From assembly GCA_963752915.1 (NCBI GenBank), contig CAVVZZ010000009.1, forward strand, positions 34,384 to 98,383: a stretch of 64,000 nucleotides of DNA, in the 5' to 3' direction. Positions 35,323 to 43,601 of the stretch are shown here, piece by piece; within the stretch, counting starts at the first letter, position 1; the number at the start of each line of letters is the position of its first letter. The stretch comes from DATJPR01 sp963752915 (GTDB lineage Bacteria > Bacteroidota > Ignavibacteria > UBA10030 > UBA6906). Below the pieces are notes generated by a model. The model was not told where the DNA came from. It saw only the letters and a program-made list of their open reading frames with translations, and searched no databases. Both the position numbers and the translations under genes were made by a program.

Positions 35323-36825
35323 ATGGTCTTGGCAGAACTGTTGCAGGGCGTCCATGTGATCAAGCTCTTCTCGGCGTTTTGGGGGAAGATGGCGCTGACC
35401 CAGGACATCTCGATCAGTACGATCCAGTACGATTCGAGGAAGGTGGGAAAAGAGGATCTCTTCGTTGCGATCCGTGGTACGGCGGCCGACGGCCATGCAT
35501 ACCTGGAACGCGCGATCGAACAGGGGGCGATCGCCGTCGTTGTTCAGGATGACGCGGCGTTGCCCGACCCCTATTTCCTGCACACGAACGTCTTTAAGAT
35601 TGTCGTTCCGGATACACGCCAGGCGCTTGCGCAGCTTGCGGCAAACTACTACCTCCACCCGTCGAACGCGCTGACCGTCGTCGGTGTTACCGGGACAAAT
35701 GGAAAGACCACCACGACGCATATTCTCCGGTCGATCCTGGAACGGTCGGGGAAGAAGACGGGGCTGATTGGGACGATTGCATATCACACGGGCCAGAGTA
35801 CGGTGCCGGCGACGCACACCACTCCGGAATCGCTGGAGTTGAACGCCCTGCTCCGCCGCATGTGCACGGAAGGATGTTCTGCCGCAGTCATGGAAGTCTC
35901 GTCGCACTCGCTCGCCCTGCATCGGGTCGAAGGAATACGGTTCGCTGCCGGCGTGTTTACGAATCTCACGCAGGACCACCTCGACTTTCATCATACGATG
36001 GAGGAATATTTCCAGGCGAAACGGAAGCTGTTCCTCTCTCTTGGAAAAGATGCATGGGCCGTGGTAAACCGGGATGATCCCCGGGGGTCGGCGATGGCGG
36101 AAGGATCGGCTGCGCGGGTGCTGTCTTATGGCACCGGACCGGGACCGGACGTTACCGCCGAAGACGTCACGATGACCGTAAGCGGTATCACCATGGTATT
36201 GCGTTACGACGGCAAGCGCATCCCTGTACGATCGGCGTTGACCGGACGGTTCAATGTTGAAAACCTTCTCGCGGCCGCGTCATGCGCCATCGCGTTGGGG
36301 ATCGCCCCCGACGCGATCGCGGAGGCAATCGCTGCGATGGAGCCGGTCCGGGGCAGGTTCGAGCAGATCCCGATGCCGGGAGGGTGGAGCGTTGTCATCG
36401 ACTACGCGCACACGCCCGATGCGCTCGAGAAATGTCTCCTCGCAATCCGGGAGCTTTTGCCGAAGGGGAGTCGGGGAAGAATCATCACAGTGTTCGGCTG
36501 TGGCGGAGACCGGGACAAGACGAAGCGGCCGATTATGGGCTCGATCGCCACGACGCTGAGCGATGTGACGATCGCGACCTCCGATAATCCGCGCACGGAG
36601 GATCCGGAAACAATTCTCGACGATGTGTTCGCGGGGATTCCCCCGTCATCGTCCGCCCGCAGGATTGCCGACCGGCGACTCGCAATCGAGAGCGCGCTTG
36701 ATGAGGCGCGGGAAGGCGACATCGTTCTTCTCGCCGGAAAAGGGCATGAGGATTACCAGGTCATCGGAAAACAGAAAATACACCTCGACGATCATGAGGA
36801 AGTGCAACACTGGCGCAAACGGTAG
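35323..36825 (+). CDS. murE: UDP-MurNAc-L-Ala-D-Glu:meso-diaminopimelate ligase
   Basis: 500 residues. The Mur ligase P-loop is GVTGTNGKTTT (about 123-133). The carbamylated-lysine region is EYFQAKRKLF, and HTTPESLELNALLRRM and VMEVSSHSLALHRVEG are MurE blocks. DNPR at 421-424 is the motif that selects meso-diaminopimelate rather than lysine. The N-terminal 20 residues before MALTQDISISTIQYDSRKV are longer than usual, so a later start is possible. It adds the third stem-peptide residue. murF starts 15 bases after the stop. Confidence 0.96.
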   Translation: MVLAELLQGVHVIKLFSAFWGKMALTQDISISTIQYDSRKVGKEDLFVAIRGTAADGHAYLERAIEQGAIAVVVQDDAALPDPYFLHTNVFKIVVPDTRQALAQLAANYYLHPSNALTVVGVTGTNGKTTTTHILRSILERSGKKTGLIGTIAYHTGQSTVPATHTTPESLELNALLRRMCTEGCSAAVMEVSSHSLALHRVEGIRFAAGVFTNLTQDHLDFHHTMEEYFQAKRKLFLSLGKDAWAVVNRDDPRGSAMAEGSAARVLSYGTGPGPDVTAEDVTMTVSGITMVLRYDGKRIPVRSALTGRFNVENLLAAASCAIALGIAPDAIAEAIAAMEPVRGRFEQIPMPGGWSVVIDYAHTPDALEKCLLAIRELLPKGSRGRIITVFGCGGDRDKTKRPIMGSIATTLSDVTIATSDNPRTEDPETILDDVFAGIPPSSSARRIADRRLAIESALDEAREGDIVLLAGKGHEDYQVIGKQKIHLDDHEEVQHWRKR

Positions 36826-36840
36826 GGACACCATTCTTCT

Positions 36841-38253
36841 GTGCGACTTTCGCCGAAAGACATTTTACGTTTGCCTCATCAGGAAGAACGGCTCTTTGCA
36901 TCACTGAAGGGTCGGTCGTTCAGCGGCGTCTGTTCGGATTCCCGGTCCGTTGCGCCGGGCAATCTCTTCGTCGCCCTTCGGGGCGAACGGTACGACGGGC
37001 ATGAATTTGTTGACGGCGCCTACGAGCACGGAGCCCTGGCGGCAATCGTCGACCAAAGCGGTGCCGCGGCGATTCGTTCGACCATTCCGCTCTTGATTGT
37101 CGACGATACGACGGTCACGCTCGGCGCACTTGCCCAGGCCTACCGTTTGAAATTCACGATTCCGGTGCTCGGTATCGCCGGAAGCAACGGCAAGACGACG
37201 ACGAAAGAGATGATCACCGCCGTGCTGGAGACGAAATACAAGGTTGTGAGCACGCCGGGAAACCTGAACAACCATATTGGCGTCCCGCAGACGCTGTTCA
37301 AGATCGAAAGACGACATCACGTTGCGGTCATCGAAATGGGGACGAACCATCCCGGCGAGCTCGCGCTCCTGTGTTCGATCGCGCTTCCGACCATGGGGCT
37401 GATCACGAACATCGGGCGGGAGCACCTCGAATTCTTCGGGAGCGTGGATGGCGTTGAAGAAGAGGAGTCGACGTTGTTCCGGCACCTGCCGCAGGCGAAG
37501 GCGACCGCGTTTGTGAATCATGATGATGCACGCGTCCTGCGGAGAGTCCCGCGGGGGGTCCGGACGGTGACATACGGGATGAAGCGCGGCGCGAACATCC
37601 GGGGCCGGATTGTGGACCACGCCGCATCGAACTGCGCCGTCCTCGAAATCTCGGGGGGCACGATCCGAAAGCCGCTCCGCATCGCATTGGGCGTGCCGGG
37701 CGACCATCATGCCCAGAATGCGTTGGCTGCGGCAGCCGTTGGAGTGACGTTCCACGTGCCTGCGACGAAGATCAAATCGGCGCTCGAGGCGTTTCAGCCG
37801 GCGGGGAAACGGATGGAGGTTGTGAAACTCGGCGGGGTGACAATTCTCAACGACACCTACAATGCCAACCCCGACTCGATGCTGGCAGCGCTCCGGACGC
37901 TGGCGGCGTCGCGCAGCAGCGGAAAATGCATTGCGGTCCTGGGAGACATGCGCGAGCTCGGGGAGCGAAGCGGCGAGGAACACACCGCCATCGGCCTCGA
38001 GGCGAGGCGGCTCGGAATCGAGTACCTGTTGACGATCGGTGAACAGGCGCGCAAGATCCACAACGCGTTCGGACCGGAAGGATCGTTTCATTACGAGCAG
38101 AAAAGTGCCCTGGCCGAGTACCTCGTCGAGCTGGTCTCGGAAGGCGATATCGTTCTCGTGAAAGCGTCGCGAGGAGTGCGGTTGGAGGATGTGGTGACGT
38201 TTCTTGCATCGCAGCTCGAGTCGACTGTGCCGCGTTACAGTCATTCCCGGTAG
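36841..38253 (+). CDS. murF: UDP-MurNAc-tripeptide:D-Ala-D-Ala ligase
   Basis: 470 residues from GTG 36841. The N-terminal uridine-binding part (FSGVCSDSRSVAPGNLFVALRGERYDGHEF) precedes the P-loop GIAGSNGKTTTKEM, NLNNHIGVP, EMGTNHPGEL and NDTYNANPDSM. All are MurF hallmarks. It adds D-Ala-D-Ala to complete the pentapeptide. An internal GTTCCACGTG near 37749 is only a partial parS likeness. Confidence 0.96.
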   Translation: MRLSPKDILRLPHQEERLFASLKGRSFSGVCSDSRSVAPGNLFVALRGERYDGHEFVDGAYEHGALAAIVDQSGAAAIRSTIPLLIVDDTTVTLGALAQAYRLKFTIPVLGIAGSNGKTTTKEMITAVLETKYKVVSTPGNLNNHIGVPQTLFKIERRHHVAVIEMGTNHPGELALLCSIALPTMGLITNIGREHLEFFGSVDGVEEEESTLFRHLPQAKATAFVNHDDARVLRRVPRGVRTVTYGMKRGANIRGRIVDHAASNCAVLEISGGTIRKPLRIALGVPGDHHAQNALAAAAVGVTFHVPATKIKSALEAFQPAGKRMEVVKLGGVTILNDTYNANPDSMLAALRTLAASRSSGKCIAVLGDMRELGERSGEEHTAIGLEARRLGIEYLLTIGEQARKIHNAFGPEGSFHYEQKSALAEYLVELVSEGDIVLVKASRGVRLEDVVTFLASQLESTVPRYSHSR

Positions 38254-38263
38254 AAAGAGATCG

Positions 38264-39388
38264 ATGTTGTACCACATCCTCGATTTGATTGAACGGCTCT
38301 ATCACCCACCCGGGTTCGGCGTCGTGCATTACCTGACCTTCCGTGCAGCGGCGGCGGCGATCACGGCGTTGATCATCGCGTTCTGGCTGGGACCGAAGAT
38401 CATTCACATTCTCCGGGACAAGCAGATCGGCGAGTCGGCAAAAGTGGAAGCGCCGAAGACACACCTCGCGAAGGCTGGCACGCCGACCATGGGCGGATTG
38501 ATCGTCCTCTCAGCACTGGTCGTGCCCACGTTGCTCTGGGCGAACCTGTCCAACATGTATGTGGTGTTGATCGTGTTTGTCACGGTCGCCCTGGGCGCCG
38601 TGGGATTCCTGGACGACTATTTAAAAGTGGTGAAGAAGAAGCCAAAGGGGCTGATCGGGCGGTACAAGATCGTCGGGCAGATGCTTGTGGGCCTCATCGT
38701 GGGAAGCATCATCTATTTCTTCCCGCAGTGGATCGATCAGGATCTCTGGAAGCTTTCTTCATCGACGACCGTCCCCTTCTTCAAACATTTTGAATTTGAT
38801 TTCGGACGGCTGTATATCCCGCTTGTCGTCTTCATCATCACGGCGATGTCGAACGCCGTGAACCTGACCGACGGGCTCGACGGACTCGCGATCGGGATCG
38901 TCGGCATTGTCGGGTTGACGCTCGGGGCCATCAGCTATGTCTCGGGGAACATTGTGTGGAGCGAATATCTGACGATCCCCTATCTCCGCGGAAACGGGGA
39001 GCTCGTGGTCTACTGTGCGGCGCTCGCAGGGGCGTCGATGGGGTTTCTCTGGTTCAATGCCTATCCCGCACAGGTGTTCATGGGTGATACAGGCTCGCTC
39101 GCGCTTGGAGGCGCTCTCGGCGCGCTGTGTGTCCTCATCAAAAAGGAACTTCTCCTCCCGACGCTCGGAGGAGTGTTTGTTGCGGAGACCCTTTCGGTGA
39201 TCATTCAGCGCCTCTACTTTAAGTACACGAAAAAGAAATACGGGGCGGGGAGAAGGGTGTTCAAGATGGCTCCACTGCATCACCATTTTGAGATGCTGGG
39301 ATGGTCGGAACCGAAGATCGTAACGCGTTTTTACATCGTCGCGGTCCTGATGATGATCCTGAGTCTGGCAACGTTCAAAGTGCGCTAG
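38264..39388 (+). CDS. mraY: Phospho-N-acetylmuramoyl-pentapeptide transferase
   Basis: 374 residues from ATG 38264, with about ten membrane helices. Conserved cytoplasmic motifs include KTHLAKAGTPTMGG, FLDDYLKV (Mg-binding Asp pair), NLTDGLDGLA, FMGDTGSLALGG and the HHHFE histidine cluster. It transfers phospho-MurNAc-pentapeptide to undecaprenyl phosphate, making lipid I. The spacing between YLKVVKKK and the later helices matches the Gram-negative form. Confidence 0.97.
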   Translation: MLYHILDLIERLYHPPGFGVVHYLTFRAAAAAITALIIAFWLGPKIIHILRDKQIGESAKVEAPKTHLAKAGTPTMGGLIVLSALVVPTLLWANLSNMYVVLIVFVTVALGAVGFLDDYLKVVKKKPKGLIGRYKIVGQMLVGLIVGSIIYFFPQWIDQDLWKLSSSTTVPFFKHFEFDFGRLYIPLVVFIITAMSNAVNLTDGLDGLAIGIVGIVGLTLGAISYVSGNIVWSEYLTIPYLRGNGELVVYCAALAGASMGFLWFNAYPAQVFMGDTGSLALGGALGALCVLIKKELLLPTLGGVFVAETLSVIIQRLYFKYTKKKYGAGRRVFKMAPLHHHFEMLGWSEPKIVTRFYIVAVLMMILSLATFKVR

Positions 39389-39390
39389 GC

Positions 39391-40758
39391 ATGAGTCCGA
39401 GGACGGTTGAGGGAAAACGGGTAAGTGTCATCGGCGCGGCGCGGAGCGGGAGGGCGATCGCGGCGCTCCTGGCGCGCAAAGGGGCGAAGGTGTTCGTCAG
39501 CGACCGCGCGACCGAAGACCGCATGCAGGAGGCGGCCGGAGAATTCCGCTCGCTGAACATCACGGCGGAGTTCGGTGGCAACAGCGAGCGCGTCCTCGAT
39601 GCGGATCTGATCGTCGTGAGCCCGGGCGTGCCGTCGGATCTTCCGATGCTCCGCGAGGCCGCGTCGCGAGGCATCACGGTGGCAAGCGAGCTCGAAGTCG
39701 CCTCGTGGTTTTGCCGGGGAACCATCGTCGGGATCACCGGGACGAACGGAAAAACGACGACGACGACACTGACGGGAGCGCTTCTTACGGACGCGGGAAT
39801 CACCGCTGTGGTGGGAGGGAATATCGGCACGGCGTTTTCGCAGCTGGTCGAAACGGCTGATCGGAACACGACGGTCGTCCTCGAGGTCTCGAGTTTTCAA
39901 CTTGACTACTGCATCGATTTCCGGCCGCAGGTGTCGGTCCTGCTCAATATCACCCCCGACCATCTGGACCGCTACGAGCATCTGTTTGAACGATACAGCG
40001 ACGCAAAGACCAGGATTTTCACGATGCAGCGGAAAGGCGACACCCTCATTTATAATCTCGATGATCCGGAGACGGTCAGGCAGGTCGAGGAGAAGGCCCC
40101 GGGCGAGGTCCGCAGGCTTCCGTTCAGCGTCGGGCGCCGGCTCGAGGAGGGCGCATGGGTGGAAAACGGACGTCTGGTCACGAGTGTGGGTGGCAGGCGA
40201 TCGACGGTCCTGCCGATTGCGAACATCGGGATTCCCGGCGTCCACAATCTCGCCAACGCCATGGCGGGGGCGCTGGCGGCCGCAGTCCTGGGGGCCGCTC
40301 CGGGTTCCATCGCCAAAACGCTCGAACGGTTCAAAGGGGTTGAGCATCGGCTCGAATTTGTCCGGGAATTTCGTGGCGTGCGATATGTCAACGACTCGAA
40401 GGCGACGAACGTCGACTCTGTCTGGTATGCAGTGCAAAGTTTCGACCGTCCGATCGTGCTCATCCTCGGCGGTCGTGACAAAGGGAACGATTACACCCGG
40501 CTCTACGATCCTGTCCGGAACCATGTCCGCGCGATCGTCGCGATCGGCGAATCGGCGGGGAAGGTTGTGAAGGCCTTCGACGGCATCCGCGCCGTCGATA
40601 CGGCGGAGAACATGGAAGATGCGGTGGATCTGTGCATGCGCCGGGCTCAATCGGGCGATATCGTGCTCCTGTCGCCGGCGTGCGCATCGTTCGATTGGTT
40701 CGACAACTATGAACATCGCGGAAAAGTGTTCAAGAACATCGTGATGGAACTCCGCTAG
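39391..40758 (+). CDS. murD: UDP-MurNAc-L-alanine:D-glutamate ligase
   Basis: 455 residues from ATG 39391, three bases after the mraY stop. The N-terminal Rossmann fold (VSVIGAARSGRAIAALLARKG) is followed by the P-loop GITGTNGKTTT, LEVSSFQLDYC, NITPDHLDRY and, in the C-terminal domain, FVNDSKATN-like VNDSKATNVDS and ILGGRDKG. The combination is specific for MurD. It adds D-Glu, the second stem residue. Confidence 0.96.
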   Translation: MSPRTVEGKRVSVIGAARSGRAIAALLARKGAKVFVSDRATEDRMQEAAGEFRSLNITAEFGGNSERVLDADLIVVSPGVPSDLPMLREAASRGITVASELEVASWFCRGTIVGITGTNGKTTTTTLTGALLTDAGITAVVGGNIGTAFSQLVETADRNTTVVLEVSSFQLDYCIDFRPQVSVLLNITPDHLDRYEHLFERYSDAKTRIFTMQRKGDTLIYNLDDPETVRQVEEKAPGEVRRLPFSVGRRLEEGAWVENGRLVTSVGGRRSTVLPIANIGIPGVHNLANAMAGALAAAVLGAAPGSIAKTLERFKGVEHRLEFVREFRGVRYVNDSKATNVDSVWYAVQSFDRPIVLILGGRDKGNDYTRLYDPVRNHVRAIVAIGESAGKVVKAFDGIRAVDTAENMEDAVDLCMRRAQSGDIVLLSPACASFDWFDNYEHRGKVFKNIVMELR

Positions 40759-40764
40759 GGGCGC

Positions 40765-41931
40765 ATGGCAAAGGGGCCGCGGAATCATATCGACATCCTG
40801 ACGCTTCTGTGCGTCCTGGCGCTGATGGCGTTGAGTCTCGGCGTGGTGTACAGCGCGAGCTCGACGTACGCCATGATGAAGTGGGGAGAAAGCGACCGGC
40901 TTCTCGAACGTCATGCGTTTAAGGTTCTGTCCGGTTTTGTCCTGCTCTTTGCTGCGATGCGGTTCGACTATCACAAAATTCGGAAGCTGACTAAACCCGT
41001 CCTGATTCTTCTCGTGGGCATCCTCGGGGTAACGCTGCTGCTCGGAGGAGAAGTCAACGGTGCGGCACGCTGGCTCCGCCTTGGCGGATTCGGCGTTCAG
41101 CCGTCGGAGTTCGCGAAGTTTGCGCTCATCTTCCATCTTGCGGTGTTGATTTCCGAAAAGAAGGAAGCGATAAAAGAGTTCAAGTACGGGTTGCTCCCGC
41201 TTCTCGTCTGGATCGGTCTGGTGAGCCTCCTCGTGCTGAAGCAGCCGAACTTCAGCACAGGGTCAATGATCATCGTCCTCAGTTTTCTGATGCTGTTCAT
41301 CGGCCGGGCGAAGGTCGGGCATATCGCCGCTGTGTTTGCATCGCTGATCCCGCTTCTCGGGATCTATATGATGAGCGCACCCTACCGGGCACAGAGGATC
41401 ATGAGCTACCTCGGGCACGGATCGGAGAGTACGGGAAGGATGAACTACCAGGTGTGGCAGGGGATCATCGGGTTCGGCAACGGAGGGTTGTTCGGCGTCG
41501 GCCCGGGGCTCAGCCGGCAACGCGACCTCTTCCTTCCGGAATCCTACGGCGATTTTGTCTTCTCGATCGTCGGAGAAGAGTACGGACTGATCGGAACCGT
41601 CCTGGTGATGGGCATCTTCCTCGTCATCATGTTGCGGGGAATGAAGATCGCGCGCAATGCGCGGGATGAACTCGGACGCAACCTGGCAATCGGCATCACC
41701 GCCGCAGTCACCCTGTATGCCGTGATCAATGCTGCGGTGACGCTCGGGATTCTCCCGACAACAGGGTTACCGATGCCGTTTGTGAGCTATGGCGGGTCAT
41801 CGATTCTCGCATCGTCATTCGCGATCGGCGTGCTTCTGAATATTTCGTCGCAAACGGATATGCACCCGAGAATTGTGCCGGGCAAAGCGGCGGTTCAAAC
41901 CCCGCAGCCCGCCGTCGGAAGCGTGTATTGA
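40765..41931 (+). CDS. ftsW: Lipid II glycosyltransferase FtsW (SEDS family)
   Basis: 388 residues with about ten membrane helices and the SEDS motifs VVYSASS near the start, GARWLRLGGFGVQPSEFAK, YGDFVFSIVGEEYGLIG and PTTGLPMPFVSYGGSS. Its place between murD and murG and next to ftsI in the cluster identifies FtsW rather than RodA. It polymerises septal glycan from lipid II with FtsI. The C-terminus is short and Pro-containing. The stop overlaps the murG start (TGATG). Confidence 0.94.
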   Translation: MAKGPRNHIDILTLLCVLALMALSLGVVYSASSTYAMMKWGESDRLLERHAFKVLSGFVLLFAAMRFDYHKIRKLTKPVLILLVGILGVTLLLGGEVNGAARWLRLGGFGVQPSEFAKFALIFHLAVLISEKKEAIKEFKYGLLPLLVWIGLVSLLVLKQPNFSTGSMIIVLSFLMLFIGRAKVGHIAAVFASLIPLLGIYMMSAPYRAQRIMSYLGHGSESTGRMNYQVWQGIIGFGNGGLFGVGPGLSRQRDLFLPESYGDFVFSIVGEEYGLIGTVLVMGIFLVIMLRGMKIARNARDELGRNLAIGITAAVTLYAVINAAVTLGILPTTGLPMPFVSYGGSSILASSFAIGVLLNISSQTDMHPRIVPGKAAVQTPQPAVGSVY

Positions 41932-43064
41932 TGCCGACGGCAGGCCCACACCGGCCGAGGATTGTCATCACCGGCGGAGGAACGGGAGGGCATCTCTACC
42001 CTGCGCTTGCGATCGCCGACGAGATACGACGCCGGCGGAAGGATGTCGAGATTGTGTTTATCGGGACCGCAGGGAAAATCGAGGCGCGGGTCGTCCCGAA
42101 GGAGGGATACCGGTTCGAGACCATTTGGATCAGCGGATTTCGAAGAGCATGGAGTTGGTCGTTGTTGCTTTTCCCGCTCAAGGTTTGCGTCTCGCTCATC
42201 CAATCGATGCTCATTCTCCGGCGAATGCGGCCGGCGGTTGTGGTGGGCACCGGGGGATACGTTTGCGGCCCGCCGATATTCATGGCAACGCTTCTCGGGA
42301 TACCGGCGGTCGTGCAGGAACAGAACAGTTTTCCGGGAGTAACGACGCGGCTGCTGGCCAAACGTGCGACCGTGGTGTTCATCGCATACGAGGGATCCCG
42401 GCGGTTCCTGCCGGCCGCAGCAAAGACCGCGCTCGTCGGAAACCCGACGCGGTCGTCAGTCGGAAATGTCCGGCGCGAAGAGGCAGCACGGTTTTTTGGG
42501 CTCAACCCGCACGAAAAAACAGTTCTGATTTTTGGAGGAAGCCTCGGTGCCTCGTCGATAAACCGGGCTGTGGAGAAGCGGTTGCCGCAAGTGCTCGGGG
42601 AGAACACGCAACTTGTGTGGCAGACCGGCGAGCGGGACTTCGACGCGGGAGCAAGCGCCGTCGGGAACCTGAGGCCGGAACAGCGGGAGAGGGTAAAGGT
42701 GCTGGCATTCATCGACAGAATGGACTACGCATACGGAGCGAGCGACGTGGCCGTCTGCAGGTCGGGGGCTTCGACGCTCGCTGAACTTGCGCTCGCGGGA
42801 ATGCCCGCCATCCTTGTGCCGTATCCGCATGCTGCGGCCGATCATCAGACCGAGAATGCGAAAGCCGTGGCCGAGCAAGGGGCCGCAGTACTTTGTCCGG
42901 ACAGTGAAATCGGGGTGACGCTCGGTGACATGCTGGGTGACCTTCTGGTCGACGATGCCCGCAGAAACCGGATGGCGCAACACATGCGGTCGCTGGCGCG
43001 GCCTGATGCCGCGGCAAGGATCGCGGAGAAGGTGATCAGCTATGTACGAGACGCCAATGACTGA
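41931..43064 (+). CDS. murG: Undecaprenyl-diphospho-MurNAc-pentapeptide beta-GlcNAc transferase
   Basis: 377 residues from ATG 41931. The N-terminal glycine loop GGGTGGHLYPALAIA and VVVGTGGYVCGPPIFMATLLGIP are the acceptor-side motifs. GGSLGASSINRAV, SGASTLAELALAGMPAILVPYPHAAADHQTENA and the final AARIAEKVI form the UDP-GlcNAc side. It is membrane-associated at the cytoplasmic face and makes lipid II from lipid I. Its end overlaps the next gene by 23 bases. Confidence 0.97.
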   Translation: MPTAGPHRPRIVITGGGTGGHLYPALAIADEIRRRRKDVEIVFIGTAGKIEARVVPKEGYRFETIWISGFRRAWSWSLLLFPLKVCVSLIQSMLILRRMRPAVVVGTGGYVCGPPIFMATLLGIPAVVQEQNSFPGVTTRLLAKRATVVFIAYEGSRRFLPAAAKTALVGNPTRSSVGNVRREEAARFFGLNPHEKTVLIFGGSLGASSINRAVEKRLPQVLGENTQLVWQTGERDFDAGASAVGNLRPEQRERVKVLAFIDRMDYAYGASDVAVCRSGASTLAELALAGMPAILVPYPHAAADHQTENAKAVAEQGAAVLCPDSEIGVTLGDMLGDLLVDDARRNRMAQHMRSLARPDAAARIAEKVISYVRDAND

Positions 43065-43563
43065 CCAGATCAAGACGTTCAAATACAAACTCGACTTTTA
43101 TTACCAGTCTGCGCTGATCTACGTCGGGACGCTCATTGTGTACGGCGGGATCCGCGGAAGCTTCATCGAAAAGAAATTCGAATATGTCCTGGACGACCCG
43201 CTGGTGTACGTGATCGTCTTCTTTGTCCTGATGTCGATCGTGACGCTGTTGCTCAATCTCGTGCGGAACCGCCGGCTCATCGTGTCGAATGACGCGATCA
43301 TCTTCAAGCACCGCTGGCACGAGCGGGAGATCAAAGTCAGCGACATCGAGTGGATGCACATCGGGAGAGAGTCGCGGGTCCAGACGAGCGGAAGGTTCCA
43401 GGTGATCGTCTTCAAGCTGAAGGGGCGCAGGCGGGTGTTCCGTATCCGCGTTGGGCGCTATGAGCACGACAGGGAACTGGTCGCAGAGATGAACCGGATC
43501 GCCGCGCTCGTTCCCAGGCGCAAGAAGCGCCGGTGGAACGCGCCGAAGTTTACCGACCGGTAG
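43042..43563 (+). CDS. Unknown membrane protein with a PH-like domain inside the dcw cluster
   Basis: 173 residues from ATG 43042, which has AAGGTGA (43029-43035) in front; ATG 43057 is a weaker option. Two membrane helices appear at about 22-40 (SALIYVGTLIVYGGI) and 53-73 (VYVIVFFVLMSIVTLLLNLV). They are followed by about 90 residues of beta-rich sequence (LIVSNDAIIFKHRWHEREIKVSDIEWMHIG) that reads like a small bacterial PH domain. The end is very basic (PRRKKRRW). It is translationally coupled to murG and precedes murC, in a cluster where every other gene has a known wall or division role. The function is unknown; guilt by association only. Confidence 0.75.
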   Translation: MYETPMTDQIKTFKYKLDFYYQSALIYVGTLIVYGGIRGSFIEKKFEYVLDDPLVYVIVFFVLMSIVTLLLNLVRNRRLIVSNDAIIFKHRWHEREIKVSDIEWMHIGRESRVQTSGRFQVIVFKLKGRRRVFRIRVGRYEHDRELVAEMNRIAALVPRRKKRRWNAPKFTDR

Positions 43564-43566
43564 AAA

Positions 43567-43601
43567 CAGGCATCAGGAATCAGGGTTCAGGGATCAGGCA
43601 T
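43567..43601. repeat. Heptad array containing the murC start codon
   Basis: Five 7-base units CAGGCAT, CAGGAAT, CAGGGTT, CAGGGAT, CAGGCAT (consensus CAGGNNT) begin four bases after the previous gene ends. The last unit provides the A and T of the murC ATG, and GGGA (43590-43593) in the fourth unit sits about where a ribosome-binding site should be. Confidence 0.85.

Noticed and set aside
37749..37758. Third parS site in murF (GTTCCACGTG)
   Set aside because: Only the left and central part matches; the right half (CCTG instead of AAAC) does not.
39385..41136. 583-residue open frame opposite murD and ftsW
   Set aside because: Spans two certain genes on the other strand; composition is that of reversed GC-rich codons.
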